DNA from: Trochalopteron elliotii | Taxonomy: Eukaryota; Chordata; Aves; Passeriformes; Leiothrichidae | DNA length: 64,000 nucleotides | NCBI GenBank assembly: GCA_024734555.1 | Contig: JANPWX010000209.1 | Location: forward strand, 847,528 to 911,527 | Direction: 5' to 3' | In this document: positions 48,845-60,531 of the stretch, piece by piece | Layout of the letters: every line of letters starts with the position of its first letter | How positions within the stretch are numbered: position 1 is the first letter of the stretch | The notes under the pieces: generated by a model | What the model was told of the DNA's origin: nothing | Database searches by the model: none | Seen by the model: the letters and a program-made list of their open reading frames with translations, nothing else | Translations under genes and position numbers: made by a program

Positions 48845-49149
48845 ACTTCTTTGGTACTTTTTCCATTGCACCACTCTATTCCTCAAAGTTTTAATTTTTC
48901 AATAGTAGTTTCAACTGTCCACAAAATCAAAGTGCTCCTCAAATGTTCCCCAGATTCCTCCACAAGAGTTACTGAACTGCATGGTGAGGGTTTTTTTCCA
49001 GCAAGCCTTCCTGCCTCTGGAGAAGAATCATTTGTTACATGACTCAGAAAAACCTACTTCAGCGAATGATGGAATGTGGCAAATAGAGATGGTGACAGTG
49101 ATACCACTAGGCACTACTAGGGTATAAGATAATACAAAAGGCTTAACAT

Positions 49150-49465
49150 AGAATCATATAATCATAAAATGGCTTGGGTTGAAAGGGACATTAAAGATCA
49201 TCTAGCTCCAACCTACCATGGGCAGGTACAGCTTTCACTCAGAGCTGCTCTGGTTCCTCAGAGCTTTACCCAACCTGGCCTTAAACAGTTCAAGGGATGG
49301 GCCATCCACAACTGCTCTGGGTAACTTGTTCCAGTGCCTCACCACCCTCATAGTAAAAAATTTCTTTCTGATATCTTAGCTAAACATAATCTCAGTTTGA
49401 AACCATTCCCTCTTGTCCTGTCACTACATGTCATTGTGAAAAGTCTCTCTTCTTTAGGACTTTTA
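49150..49465 (-). mobile_element. CR1 LINE 3' end, antisense, in the IFT56 3' flank
   Basis: Reverse CR1 text from its very 3' end: agaatcatataatcataaaa, then ggttgaaagggacattaaag, tccaacctaccatgggcagg, a ttccagtgcctcaccaccct block and the ccctcttgtcctgtcactac block. If IFT56 uses a distal poly(A) site, this piece lies within the 3' UTR. Confidence 0.9.
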
Positions 49466-50830
49466 TAGATTCCTTATCTGGGCTAAAATACAAAACAAAT
49501 TCTGAGGAGTATCCTTTTCTGGACAAATTTCAATTTCCAATACCTTAATTTGGGGTTTTTTTTGTCTGTAAGGGTTGTTTTCTCTCTTATCACCTTTTTC
49601 AGAGCACGGAGACTTATTTGACTGACAGTATTGTTCAATCTCACTTTGAAATTTAACATTCAAAACATTTATTCATGTTAATATAGTTCACATGAGAACT
49701 TTAGCAATCTGATGGATGAAAAGATCTCTTGAATGATTTCCGTCAGCATTTACCACCGTCGTGAGCAATATATTCATTATACTTTTGAATTTATTATACT
49801 CTCCTGTGTTTTTAAGGAGAACAGTTCAGGGAATACATAATTCTAAGAAAAGGCAACAGTTGTAACATAAAAATGTGTTGTACATTTGGTAGTAAAAAAC
49901 ATTTGTATATTATTTGTAAAAGGAAACTTTACATTTTATAAATTTGTAAAATTCTTAAGGAGTTTTTTTTTTTGTCTTTTGAGGGGAATTCAGATTACCA
50001 TATTCTCAACCATTGATTAAAAGTCTTATTTGAATCTACAGCTGAATGTCTGATTGGTCTGTGTTGCTTCATACTGCAGAAGTTGAAATAGTATATTCAT
50101 TTTGTTGTGGAAGAGAGCAGGTTTGTGGCCAATGGCCTTGGTCCTGATCTTATGGTAGTTTGCTGAAATTGAGACAGCTGGGTGTATGTGGAACATGCAC
50201 ACCTTACTGCATATAATGTGCCTGATTTTACTGCTTTATGCAAAAAATGCGAGTATCATTGTTCAGGTGTCTAGAAGTACATTGATAGTTGTGGTTACTT
50301 GCACTTAAATCTAGAAACTGATCCATCACACTAGCAACAATAAGCCTTTCAGCAGGGGCAATGTTACACTCATTCAGAAGAGGTGTGAAAGGAGCAGTAT
50401 CTTCACTGGAAGCAGTTACAAAACACTTCACTCGTGAACAGCATTTTTCTTTTCTATCTCAGTTTAATTAACTTGGAAACAGGTTGGGAATACAATTATG
50501 AATCTTGGTACGAAGCTTCAAAAAATCATGTTGGTGGCTTTGTAGCAGATGTTAAATGCATCTAATTACTCCCTTTATTGAAGCTTAACCTGCAGGAGAG
50601 CTGAAGAGCATCCAAATCCATTACAGACCATTTTACATGTTGGTTGAATCTTCTGAAATAAGTGTGATGGCTTTGCAGCATATGGGCTTGGGGGCCAATT
50701 TTAAATTCTCTTGTCTGTGTCTAGGGAAGAAACTTTTTTTAAAACCTCACCTTTATTTACTGTAGCCATAGTGTCATATTTGATATGCTAAATAACATGG
50801 GGTTTAGCACAGTGCATTTTATTGGCTGGT

Positions 50831-50836
50831 AATAAA
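50831..50836 (+). promoter_or_regulatory. candidate distal poly(A) signal (AATAAA)
   Basis: Canonical AATAAA followed by T-rich sequence, 2.2 kb after the IFT56 stop codon. It could end a long 3' UTR form. Confidence 0.4.
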
Positions 50837-52398
50837 GCTTTTGTCATTTAAGATGTAACAGGGGACTGCAGGGCTTTGCCTTGAGCAGTGATGAAATAAG
50901 GTATTTTACATACTGTCTTAGCATTTAGGTCTTGGTAATATAACAGATATGTAGGTACTATTAAAACGCAGAACAAGAAAAGTACTGAAATACTGGTGTT
51001 TATTTTACCTTAAAAATACATCTAGAATGTGTATTCCATTGTTTAATCTGAGGCCATATTCAAAGAACAGAGATGAGAAGTTGCCTTAGCTGATACAAAA
51101 ATAAAAGGTAGTTAAGAACAGATAAAATTTTATCCCTGTCCATTTCTATATTTCCTTAAACTGTGGAACTTTAAATAGTCAAGATATTTTAAATAGGATG
51201 GCTAGGAGTGAAGGTAGGTGTGGAGGAAAACAAGAGAAGTGATCTATTGAGCAAGCAGGCAGTGAAGACAGGTGCAGTCTGGGAAATGGGAAAATTTATT
51301 GGGTCAGAAGTAAGTGAATATAAAATTGAAACAGTGGCATTTCAAATAATGTAATGAAAGGAAGACTAAGGCAGAAAGAAATTCCTGCATCATTATAATT
51401 TCAAGGAAGAATATGGAAATTAGAGTTTTTTCCTATACTCTGAATAAGCATCTGATTCTGGAAAAATAGAAGGCACTGTGCTAGCAATCATGGCATTAAT
51501 AGTGACTAGTAGAGAAAGCCAAACCCCAAACAGCATGTAACTGCTTTTAGTTGGGTGCTGACCCATTCCTGATAGATAAGAAAGTCAGTCTTGAAATAAA
51601 CTTGCTAATAGCTGAACAACAGCTATGAGAGTAACATCTAAGTGAATTAAACTGTAGGTGGCAGGTTCACTGTGCAAGAAAAGTCATGTCACATTATAGC
51701 TCTGGACTGTAGCAGGCATTTAGGTTTATGTGGTTCCCTCAGCTGGAAGCTGCTCATTGATCTTCATAAGAAAGCTGTCTGATCATGAATGAGGAACTTG
51801 GCTATTAGGTAGTCAGACACAAAGTAAACAATTACCTAAATGGCTGTAGCTTCACTATATGGGACCGATACATACATTGAAGAAAACATCTAGATTTTGC
51901 CCACTGGTTTACTCTTTGACCATTTTTCCTCTGTATTATCTCCAGAAATAACTTCCACTCATTCTTTTTGAAGTTTCCTTTCCAAATTTCTGTCTTCGCT
52001 TTCAATCTATTACATGAATAAGTAGACAATTGAATAAGTAGACAATTGAATAAGTAGACAATTGCATGAAAGTGTTACCAGTAACCTTAAAATCAAGCCA
52101 TCAATCAACTGCTAGATAAGCTGGCTCAACACTACATAATGCAAGATGGTAGATTTCACCAGTGTTGAATCCAATAACTAACTTGACTTACCATAAAATA
52201 TTTGCCAGAAAAACTTAAGTGTTAATTTGAAGATGGATAATGAAAAATCCATAGTTTTATTTTGAAATTTATTCACATGGTTAAATCATGTTTGCTTTTT
52301 TAGAAATTGTACCTTAATTCTAAATTCAACTTGTTTAGCCTTGTTTTCTAATATTAAATTCTTCCAATGTTCATCATTGCTGTTAACCATTAAAGCCC
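50837..52398. other. intergenic, nothing recognised except a small tandem repeat
   Basis: AT-rich sequence after the distal poly(A) candidate, with three perfect 16-bp tandem units at 52016-52063. I see no gene. Confidence 0.7.
52016..52063. repeat. 16-bp tandem repeat, three perfect copies
   Basis: Unit gaataagtagacaatt repeated at 52016, 52032 and 52048 without change. Confidence 0.95.
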
Positions 52399-52858
52399 TG
52401 TAGGAATGCATTTCCCACACCCCCAGGAGGTGTTTCCAAATAGGGAAAGAGTTTCAGTTTACTTCTAGACATTTTAGGAACTTTACCTAGATTTTTCCAT
52501 ACCCTACTGGCAGTGATTGGCTCAGCTTCAGCACAAGAGAATGGATTGGGCTCCGAGAGTGTAACTCAAAGCCTGTTGTTAATTTCATTGGCAGCAAGCC
52601 AGATTTTCCCTCCTAAAACATTCATTATTTAGGAAGAAGCACAAAGGAAGTAAAGGGCTTTTTGGAGTGTTTTGGCAGGGTGTCTGAGGTTTTCTCAGAC
52701 ACCTGTGCTTGTTTACTGTTTTCTGTAACGTTTGTTATTTTGTTATTTTTTTCTTATTAAACCTTTTGCTTTACAAAACACCTCTGAAGACCAGTCTCAC
52801 TAATTAATTTCAGCCACTTCTCTGCAAAGGCTGGACCCTCAGAGACTGATACATTTAC
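52399..52858 (+). mobile_element. probable solo LTR, sense, 3' edge uncertain
   Basis: Starts tgtaggaatgcatttcccac, contains gattggctcagc (CCAAT on the minus strand) and ends with a T-rich stretch, a poly(A) ATTAAA (tcttattaaaccttttgctt) and a U5-like segment. I could not match a target duplication; the end may be near tgataca at 52852-52858 or earlier. Confidence 0.6.
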
Positions 52859-54376
52859 ACATGGTTCATTACACTCTGACCACATGCTAAACCTGTATCA
52901 AAGCCCGACATTCTTTGGTTTGGTTTGGTTTTCTGGTGGTTTTCTTCAGAGGTTTTTTTTTTCATCGTTAGGTATGCCTAAAGTGCAGCAAGTCCATTCT
53001 TGTTTGTATGAAAGACAGCTTCCCCATAAAGGTGTTTTGCAGGCTGGAACACTGGCAGTTGGTTTGTCAACAGATTTTTTTTTAAAACATGGCTGTTTGG
53101 CACTGGGTGTAATTTACCTCTGTATAGAACATTGGAATGTATGTATGTAACACTGGAATATGCTTCTCCATAGTGCTGCTTGATATTCTCCTGCACAGGC
53201 ACTCAAAGACTGCATTCATGCTTTTTGCCATATTATCACAGGGGAACCTTGCATTAAACTGGTTCTTGGATGGGACACGATATCTAGGATTTTTCCAAAA
53301 CTGGTATTTTCCAGAATACGGTCTGTCCTTTGGAAGAGACAGCCTACCTTTCGTTCTACAAAAATACATTTTGTTCAAATTGGCTCAGTTTTCCAGCTTA
53401 TCACTCTGCATGACTACTTATCTCCACTAATTACTAGTTTGTTTCTCTGTAGCTATTTATTAGCACAGTTTTTCAGCTATATCTGGGTCTTCAAGGGGTA
53501 TGTTGGATCCTCCTTACTTCCAGGATCCCCAAGACATTGTTATTGATGACCGACAGCTGCTTTTCATGATTTGTCATTCTCAACTTATTTAACACGTACC
53601 TCACAGATATGGTATTATGCTATTCTTTAAAATTAGGTATATGACATCAGAAATGTATGCATTGCACTTGTAGGACTGCAGTATTGTTATATTCAGCTAA
53701 ACTTGTAAATATCCATGTCATGGGAGATACTTCCCATCCATTCTTTATTAGATGAGCCTTTCAGCATCCCAGAGAGACTGATAGAGTCCAATTGCTCAAG
53801 TCCTTTTGCATCATTTGAAACAACTTTTTTTTTTGGCCCTGAAATCACATTTAGCCACACACTAAAAGCTTACCTTTGACTTTGTAGAGTTTAAGATTTT
53901 GTTTGGAACAAATAAAGCAGGCATGTCACATCTCTGGGCAAGGGACAGCTCCCAAATTCCTTATAGGTCTTTCTTAATTGATGAATTACACTAGCATCTA
54001 TTTATGGATTTAAAAATAAAAGTAATGTCTAGATTTAGTAAGAGCTGTGACTTTTGAGAAGACACAGCATATTCTTCAAATAAAAAGAGAACTTGTGTTT
54101 CAGTTCATGCTTACATGCTTGAATTGTGCTTAGTTGCTCCACATTGTATTACTCTTAGTAATTCTTTAGAAGAATTTAAAATAATGCAGTAAAATAAATA
54201 ATGGTCTTTAATATGTTTTTACAACAGATCTTCAAGACCATGGGTCTCCACTTATTTGAACAGGAAATATGCTGTCTCATAGTTTGTAGGGATTCTCAGA
54301 TACAGCTGAATCAAACTAAAAAGTGGGATACTATGTGTGCTGTTCCATGAACCTAGGAATTGGATTGAGTTTTTTG

Positions 54377-54421
54377 TTAAAGTGTGGTTTTTTAAGGACC
54401 ACACTTTAAGGTGGTCCTTAA
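54377..54421. repeat. two overlapping, mutually exclusive hairpins
   Basis: Stem A: ttaaagtgtgg (54377-54387) with ccacactttaa (54399-54409). Stem B: ttaaggaccac (54392-54402) with gtggtccttaa (54411-54421). Both are perfect 11-bp stems and share 54399-54402. Confidence 0.9.
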
Positions 54422-57214
54422 CTGGAGATGAGTGATGAGCCCTGATCACTTGATCCATCTTGATCACTGTAAGCAACTTCCATGTGGTCAGTTCTGTGAA
54501 AAAACACACACAACAGTGCAGAATTATACAAGGTAACATTTTAAGAATACATGTAATAATGTTGACATTGTTTACATAATGTAGAAAAGAACCATGCTCC
54601 GATTCTAACAGCTGCATTGCTCATTGTAACAGCTACAATTTTCTTGGATGATTTTGTCCTTCTTAAACGTGATGAACTATTATGCATGTCTACTCTAAAG
54701 TTACTTGTAGTCTTTTTCTTGACGTACATTAATGGGTGAGGCTATTAAACGGGGAGCCATTATGAGACAAAACTCAGTATCTTATTTTGCAGAGCTGGTG
54801 AATTAACTTAAATCACCTGTTGTCATTGTGTCTCATGAATCCATGTGTGGAAGCTGAAAAAGTGTTACAAAATTAAATTACAAAACCTGATAAACCAAGT
54901 CATAAACTGCCTGGTATATTCCCATACTGATGATTATCCTAATATTTTCATTCTACCAGTTCAGTCTTACTTTTGTCTGACTTATTCATGATGCCACATG
55001 TGCTGAACTTAGTCATTACTGAACAAAATGAGAAGCTGTCTATATAAAATTGTGGTGGTTTTCCCCACCATTTAAAGGCAGAAGAACTATCTTCCGGTCA
55101 CAAGAAAGTAATTTCTGAGGCAAGCTTTACAGGACTCCTGATTCAGTTTAGCTGGTTAGTCTCAACCAGGGTTTTTCACTGTCCACTTTTCATCCTGCAC
55201 ATTCTTGTTCCCTAATGAGTGTTTTCCTTTCTGTCTTCCCATTAATGTGATGGGCCTTACAGGACTCCCGGACCACTACTGAAGTACTGCTGTCTTCCAC
55301 TTCTCCCTTCCTGCCTTGCACCACCTCTGAGCATGACTTGCCTTGCTCCCCCTTCACAGGCACTCGAGGCAAGATATTTTCAGATTTGTAAAATGCTAAG
55401 TCCTGTGGAAGACTAGAAATCAGCATGACACTAAGAATAACTCAGTCTCTTAAAACAGTAAGGAAGTGTTCAGATAAGAGTACACTGTACTGTTACTTAC
55501 CAATTTCAGGGGTGATTCTTTTAAGGTCAGAAAAATGACATTTGAAATAGAACTGTTATACAGAAAATGTAGCTTGTTTTCACAAACATTTTGGGTATGT
55601 GGTGTGGACTCTATTATTAAAATTATCACTTCTATTGCTGCTATTCTACACTTGTTTTAATATGCTTAAAAAACTTCACATTTCATGTCTTCTTAAACTC
55701 CAGCTTGAGGGGGAAAGAAGAAAAAAGAATTTCATTTGTCCATTTAAATTATTCATGTATGAAAAATCGTTTTTCATATGTAATTTTTCAGATGCTATTT
55801 TTAATGCTGTGGCAAATCAAAAGCAGCTTGTGTTGAATCTGCAACTTCAGTATGTAGTTAATTTTTGGTGATAAAAACGTGCTTTGCTTTTTTGAAGGCA
55901 ATTTGGCTTGGAAATAAAATCATGGAAGTATGAAAATGCTGAACTGCACATGCAAAATATGCTTCTGCCTATTCTGATCATAAGCTTATATGAATGTTAA
56001 AAATGTGGTAATTTGTTTATGCAATCACTCTCAGCTATCTGTGATAATGTGCACTTACCTAGCTATGGAACTTACATCAGTAAAAGCAGTTTCCAAAATG
56101 CTGAGAGGCATTAAAAAGCTTGGTTAGGAAATTGGAGTTTTGGTAAAATCAGTCTGAAAGTGAAAGGAGAAACAAAATAGAAAAGACCTTTCTTCAAGGT
56201 CACAGCAAATATTGTGTTGTATGTCTTTATAACTTTTAGGAGGTTGCTTTGCCATCTGCATATATGTATTACATTAAATTCTCCTTTGTAGGAGGATGAA
56301 CATTGCTTGACAGGTGTTGCCTGAACAGTAACTATAATAATTTTAAATATATTATTTAATAAAAGCAAGTTTCCTATAATTATCACAATATTTGTATTTC
56401 ACCAAAAACTAGAAAGTATCACTGTGACAAGTGACCAAGGCTCCTCTAGCCAGAAGTCTGCCTGAGTCTGCTCTCAGGCAACACCAAGAGTTGTCTTGTC
56501 CTAGGTCAGCACCCACAAGAGAAACCCTGAGCAAAGGCAAATCTGTGGCACATTACCTTTCGTACTTCTGAGAATTACTTCCAGATCCTTTTACTTCATT
56601 AAACAGCATTACTACTGCTTTTAGTGTAGAAATTGCAACTCAAACTGAGAACTCCCTACCTGGCTAGTCCTCCTTGCTCGTGTTACAGGTGGGTGGCAGA
56701 GCTACAGGAAATCATGACTCATATTCTTGTGTGGCTTTCACTACTACTGGGAGAATAAAACCAGCAGTCAACAATACGGAGATAAGACAATAACCTGACT
56801 CCAAAGTTTCAGATAGCCTGGTAATCTTCGGCTGCCTCCAGGGGTGCTGGCCTGATGGAACAAGCTTTTCATCTAGATAAGCATCGCATGTCACAAGTAT
56901 CTTTAAAGAAATGGTGCATATGAGGAAAAAGGTGAGGGACAACTTCCCAGAGCACATAATCCCTCTCAATCTCTGTAAACATCTAGGTGTTTTTACACTT
57001 TCAAATGAGCAGGTGTGAATCATAAAAGAACTACCGTTAAGGAAGTCTAGTATTTTCAAAGATAGCTCCTCTTCAGTTTTAAACTCTGCTTAGGTACGGT
57101 TTAAATGACCACCACAATCAATATATAACAGGCAGATGCCCCTCAGTTTAAGTTTCTTTGCCAATTCATTCAAGTCTTCTCCCTTTCTATATACTCGTAT
57201 TTTTAAGGAAAAAA

Positions 57215-57229
57215 GTGTGTGTGTGTGTG
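57215..57229. repeat. (GT)n microsatellite
   Basis: About seven and a half GT units. Confidence 0.9.
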
Positions 57230-57333
57230 CATGCCCATGCATATTACTGGGTACTCCTCTATGAAATCTCTTGTGTTTATTTCTGATGTAATTTTCTTGC
57301 TATTCTATCTACAAAATATATAAAAATTACATA

Positions 57334-57358
57334 TAAATAAATAAATAAATAAATAAAG
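57334..57358. repeat. (AAAT)n microsatellite
   Basis: Six units of the taaa type just before the CR1 piece at 57372; it may be linked to that insertion. Confidence 0.9.
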
Positions 57359-57446
57359 GTTATTTTAAAGAACCATTGAATTGTTCACATTGAAAAAGAC
57401 AACTTTAAGTTCATTGAATCCAACCATTTACTCAGCAGTACCCTAA

Positions 57447-58024
57447 TGTAGTGGTTTGAAAGCAAAACGAGTGAGAGGCTTCAAGTCAGAAATTCAATTT
57501 AATAGGAAGAAGAGGAAAAAAAAGAATAAAATAAAATAGGATAGATGCAATAATACAAAAGACCACTGACAGAGTCGGAATACAACCTGAGTGGGATGAC
57601 GGAAGCAGTGATCCCGTAGAAAGGTCTGGTAGCTCTGATCCTCTGGGAATCCAATGGGTAAGGTCCCCTGTATTGTCCCAAATCCCAGATTATATCCAGG
57701 TGAGAATGCTTGGCTCCTCCCCCTGGGCGGAGCATCTCACAATGGGATAATGAGTCATACAGGGGAACCTTAATGGCCCATTAAAGAGAGATAACTCCCG
57801 GAGGGAGTTACCTATGAGTCATGCAGCGGGCCATTAACAGAACACCAATTAACAAAAGACCCTTTAGCAGAAGACCCTTTAGCAGAAGACCCATTAGCAG
57901 AAGACACCTTAACAGAAGAGGGAGGGGGAAATCTGGAAGAACACTGCTTCAGCAATTGGTTTCAACAGTTCATGAAGATGGTGATAGAATACTTTGCGCA
58001 TATCTTATACTACAACCCAGGACA
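57447..58024 (-). mobile_element. solo LTR, ERVL-like, nested in the CR1
   Basis: 578 bp, starting tgtagtggtttgaaagc and ending cccaggaca, with cctaa duplicated at 57442-57446 and 58025-58029. Same family and orientation as the copy at 26791-27348. It differs mainly by the loss of a segment around 57585-57600 and by a 15-bp tandem expansion at 57831-57920. Confidence 0.92.
57831..57920. repeat. six 15-bp tandem units inside an LTR
   Basis: Units of the form cctttagcagaagac in exact 15-bp register from 57831 to 57920; the two units at 57861-57890 are identical. The sister LTR at 26791 has a single unit at this place. Confidence 0.92.
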
Positions 58025-58240
58025 CCTAACCACCACTAAGCCATGTCCCTAAATGCCACATCTACACAGGCCTTAAATAGCTCCAAGGGAGTGTGAGTCA
58101 ACCACTTCCCTGGGTGGCCTGTTCCATTGCTTGACAACCCTTTCGATGAAGAAATTTTTCCTCATATGTAATTGAAACCCCCTTTGGTGCAATTTAAGGT
58201 CAGCTTTATCTTGTCCTATTGCTTGTTATTTTGGTAATTC

Positions 58241-60268
58241 AATGGCTTTCATTTTCTTGTGATCACTTAGAAGGTAACTAATTTTTTTCCCGTTTTTTCT
58301 TCCTTCTTAGAAAAGTAAAGAGTTAACCAGCAAAGAGGAATTTCCTAGGGATTCACTGCTTGGCAGAGAAAACATCTCCGGGGCTGACATCCCAAAATTT
58401 ATGTCATTTAAGACAGAGTCCATGCCTTATCTGGAATCATTACTACTGTAGAAATTTACTGCTTATTTGTCAAACCCTACTGAGTTCACCCTTAACACTA
58501 GGAAAGCTTAAAGACAAAAGTTGCATGTTTACTCCAGCAAGAAATCTTGACACCAGAAGCAGAAGTAATTATTAAAAATTAGGTAAAAAATAAGATGTAA
58601 CTAGAAATGTGTTTTTATCTTGTTAGTTACAATTGATTTTGCTACTCTTATCCAAAGGAACAAATGACCCATGTTCTGCTTGGTAAACACACCTACTTAA
58701 GAGATGATATTTAATATCTTAATATTGCATCTTCTCTCCAGGCTCAAAAGATGTTCCCGCAGCAGCTTCTCCAAGCACCCTGCTCTTCCTTGGCAAGGAT
58801 GCAATTCTCCTTTGTTTTTTCTCTCTCTGCTTTTCCTTCCTAACTTGCAATTCCATTTAAATAGAGCTCTTGAGGCTTTGAATTTTCTCTGAGGTTCCTC
58901 TAAGTCAGCAGTCTTATCCTATGTATTAGCTTGAAGAATCTTACAATGTTCTGAAAGGCATAAAAATCACCAGTCATTCAGAACTTGTGTAAGCTTTAAA
59001 TTTCTCATTGCGAAAATTCTTCTGAACAGCACGGACAATAGATACCTAACACCCGCACCTTTGGTTAAGGAACTCACACTATCATGACACATCCCTTCCT
59101 GTAAATCCCTTTACTCCTTTCACATGAAGACTTGCCCTGATTTCTAGCTTACATGAGATAAAAGGCAACATTTTCTTTTCATCAGCTATCTCCGAGATAC
59201 AGTCATGCCATTTATGTTGTTCTGGCACAAAACATAGTGTTGGAAGACTATTCCTCATCTCAGCAAGTATGCAAAAGATGCACCTAAATCCATTTCCAGG
59301 GGTAAAAAGTGCTTGCAGTTACAGGAACAGTAACTACTTTTTGCATAAAAATTGTTGCCGTTTTTAAAACTTCTATCACTATTGAAACCTTGCACTTTTG
59401 GTCAGATTTGTTCAAAGCATTTCTTAAAGCTCTGGAGAGGAGTTAAATGTCTCTTGGGCTCAAATTCTCCATTAAGTGAGCCTTGGGCAATTCACAGGGA
59501 GCAAATACAAACATATGGGATAAAGTTCATTATCACAGTTCCTCTGCCTTGAAAAGTTGTGACAAATGGGCATTACTGCCCTGTCAAAGGAGATCCTAAT
59601 TACCTGAAGCTAATGCACACAGCCTTCCTAGAATGAATCTGGCATTTCTCTACCTGCCTACAGTCCTTCCAAACAGTTTGCTTCACTGAAAAGTGTTCTT
59701 CAGACTTCTGAAGGCTGTGGCAGAGCTGCTGCTAACAGCTCTTAACTACATGTACCTGAGGAAAGAAAGCTAGAGGTATATTCTTCAGGAAACAGTATTT
59801 TTATTTAAAAGAACAACAATAGTAAAAATATGAGGGGGAGGGGTCCTGCAGATAAATCAGTTTTCTAAATGGTATGAAAAGAATTGGTGTTTCATTTTGG
59901 AAAGAAAGTGGGTGGTTTATTTCTTGATTCTGGATCTGGCAGGGAGCAAGTTAGTAAAGCTGTAAGAAGAAAGAGAAGTTTAAAAAAAACACACTCGAAT
60001 TCAGAAATCCTCATTAAACAGAAAACTAGCAATGCTAGCCATGTTGTTGGTGCAGTGGATTCTTGTGATGCAGCAGCAGTTCTAGTAAAAGCTACATAAA
60101 CACCAACCTACCTGCAGCTGCATCGTCTCCTGACACAGAAATGGAAGCTGCAACTGCTGTGGCAGCAGTTCCAGTGAAAGGACCACAAGGATCAACAAGA
60201 TGCATGGCTGGACCATAAGAAACCAAGGATATACTGAGGAAGCAGCTGATGGTAAATGAGGATATTCT
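58241..60268. other. intergenic, no gene recognised
   Basis: Mixed AT-rich sequence. The open frames are short and do not resemble known proteins. Confidence 0.65.
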
Positions 60269-60411
60269 CACAAAAAAAAAAACCAAACAAAAAAAACCAA
60301 ACAAACAAAAAAAACCCAAACAAAAAAACCCCAAACAAACAAACCAAAAAAACCCCCAAAAACAAAAAAACCCAAACAACAACAACAACAACAAAAAAAC
60401 AAACAAAAAAC

Positions 60412-60450
<39 letters not shown>

Positions 60451-60531
60451 ACAAACCAAAAAAACAAACCAAAAAAAACCCAAACCAAAACCCACACACA
60501 CAAAACCCACAACAAAACAAAAACCAACCAA
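60269..60531 (+). repeat. 263-bp tract of only A and C
   Basis: Not one G or T occurs on the + strand from 60269 to 60531; units vary among caaa, aacaaa, ccaaa and (aac)n. It produces long spurious open frames on both strands (Lys/Asn/Thr/Gln-rich forward, Phe/Val/Gly-rich reverse) that are not genes. Confidence 0.95.

Larger units (their letters stand above)
52859..57371. other. intergenic, no gene recognised
   Basis: AT-rich, with only short spurious open frames. It holds a pair of overlapping 11-bp hairpins (54377-54421), a (GT)n run (57215-57229) and an (AAAT)n run (57334-57358). Confidence 0.7.
57372..58240 (-). mobile_element. CR1 LINE 3' fragment, antisense, split by an LTR
   Basis: The left part (57372-57446) reads caccattgaattg-like CR1 3' end through gaatccaaccatttactcag and gtaccctaa. 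The right part (58025 onward) continues ccaccactaagccatgtccc, then agtcaaccacttccctgggt and the ttcgatgaagaaatttttcc block. The two halves join cleanly once the LTR at 57447-58024 and one copy of cctaa are removed. Confidence 0.9.

Noticed and set aside
57821..58039. Arg-rich repeat peptide frame (RRPFSRRPFS-like)
   Set aside because: It is a translation of the 15-bp tandem repeat inside an antisense LTR.
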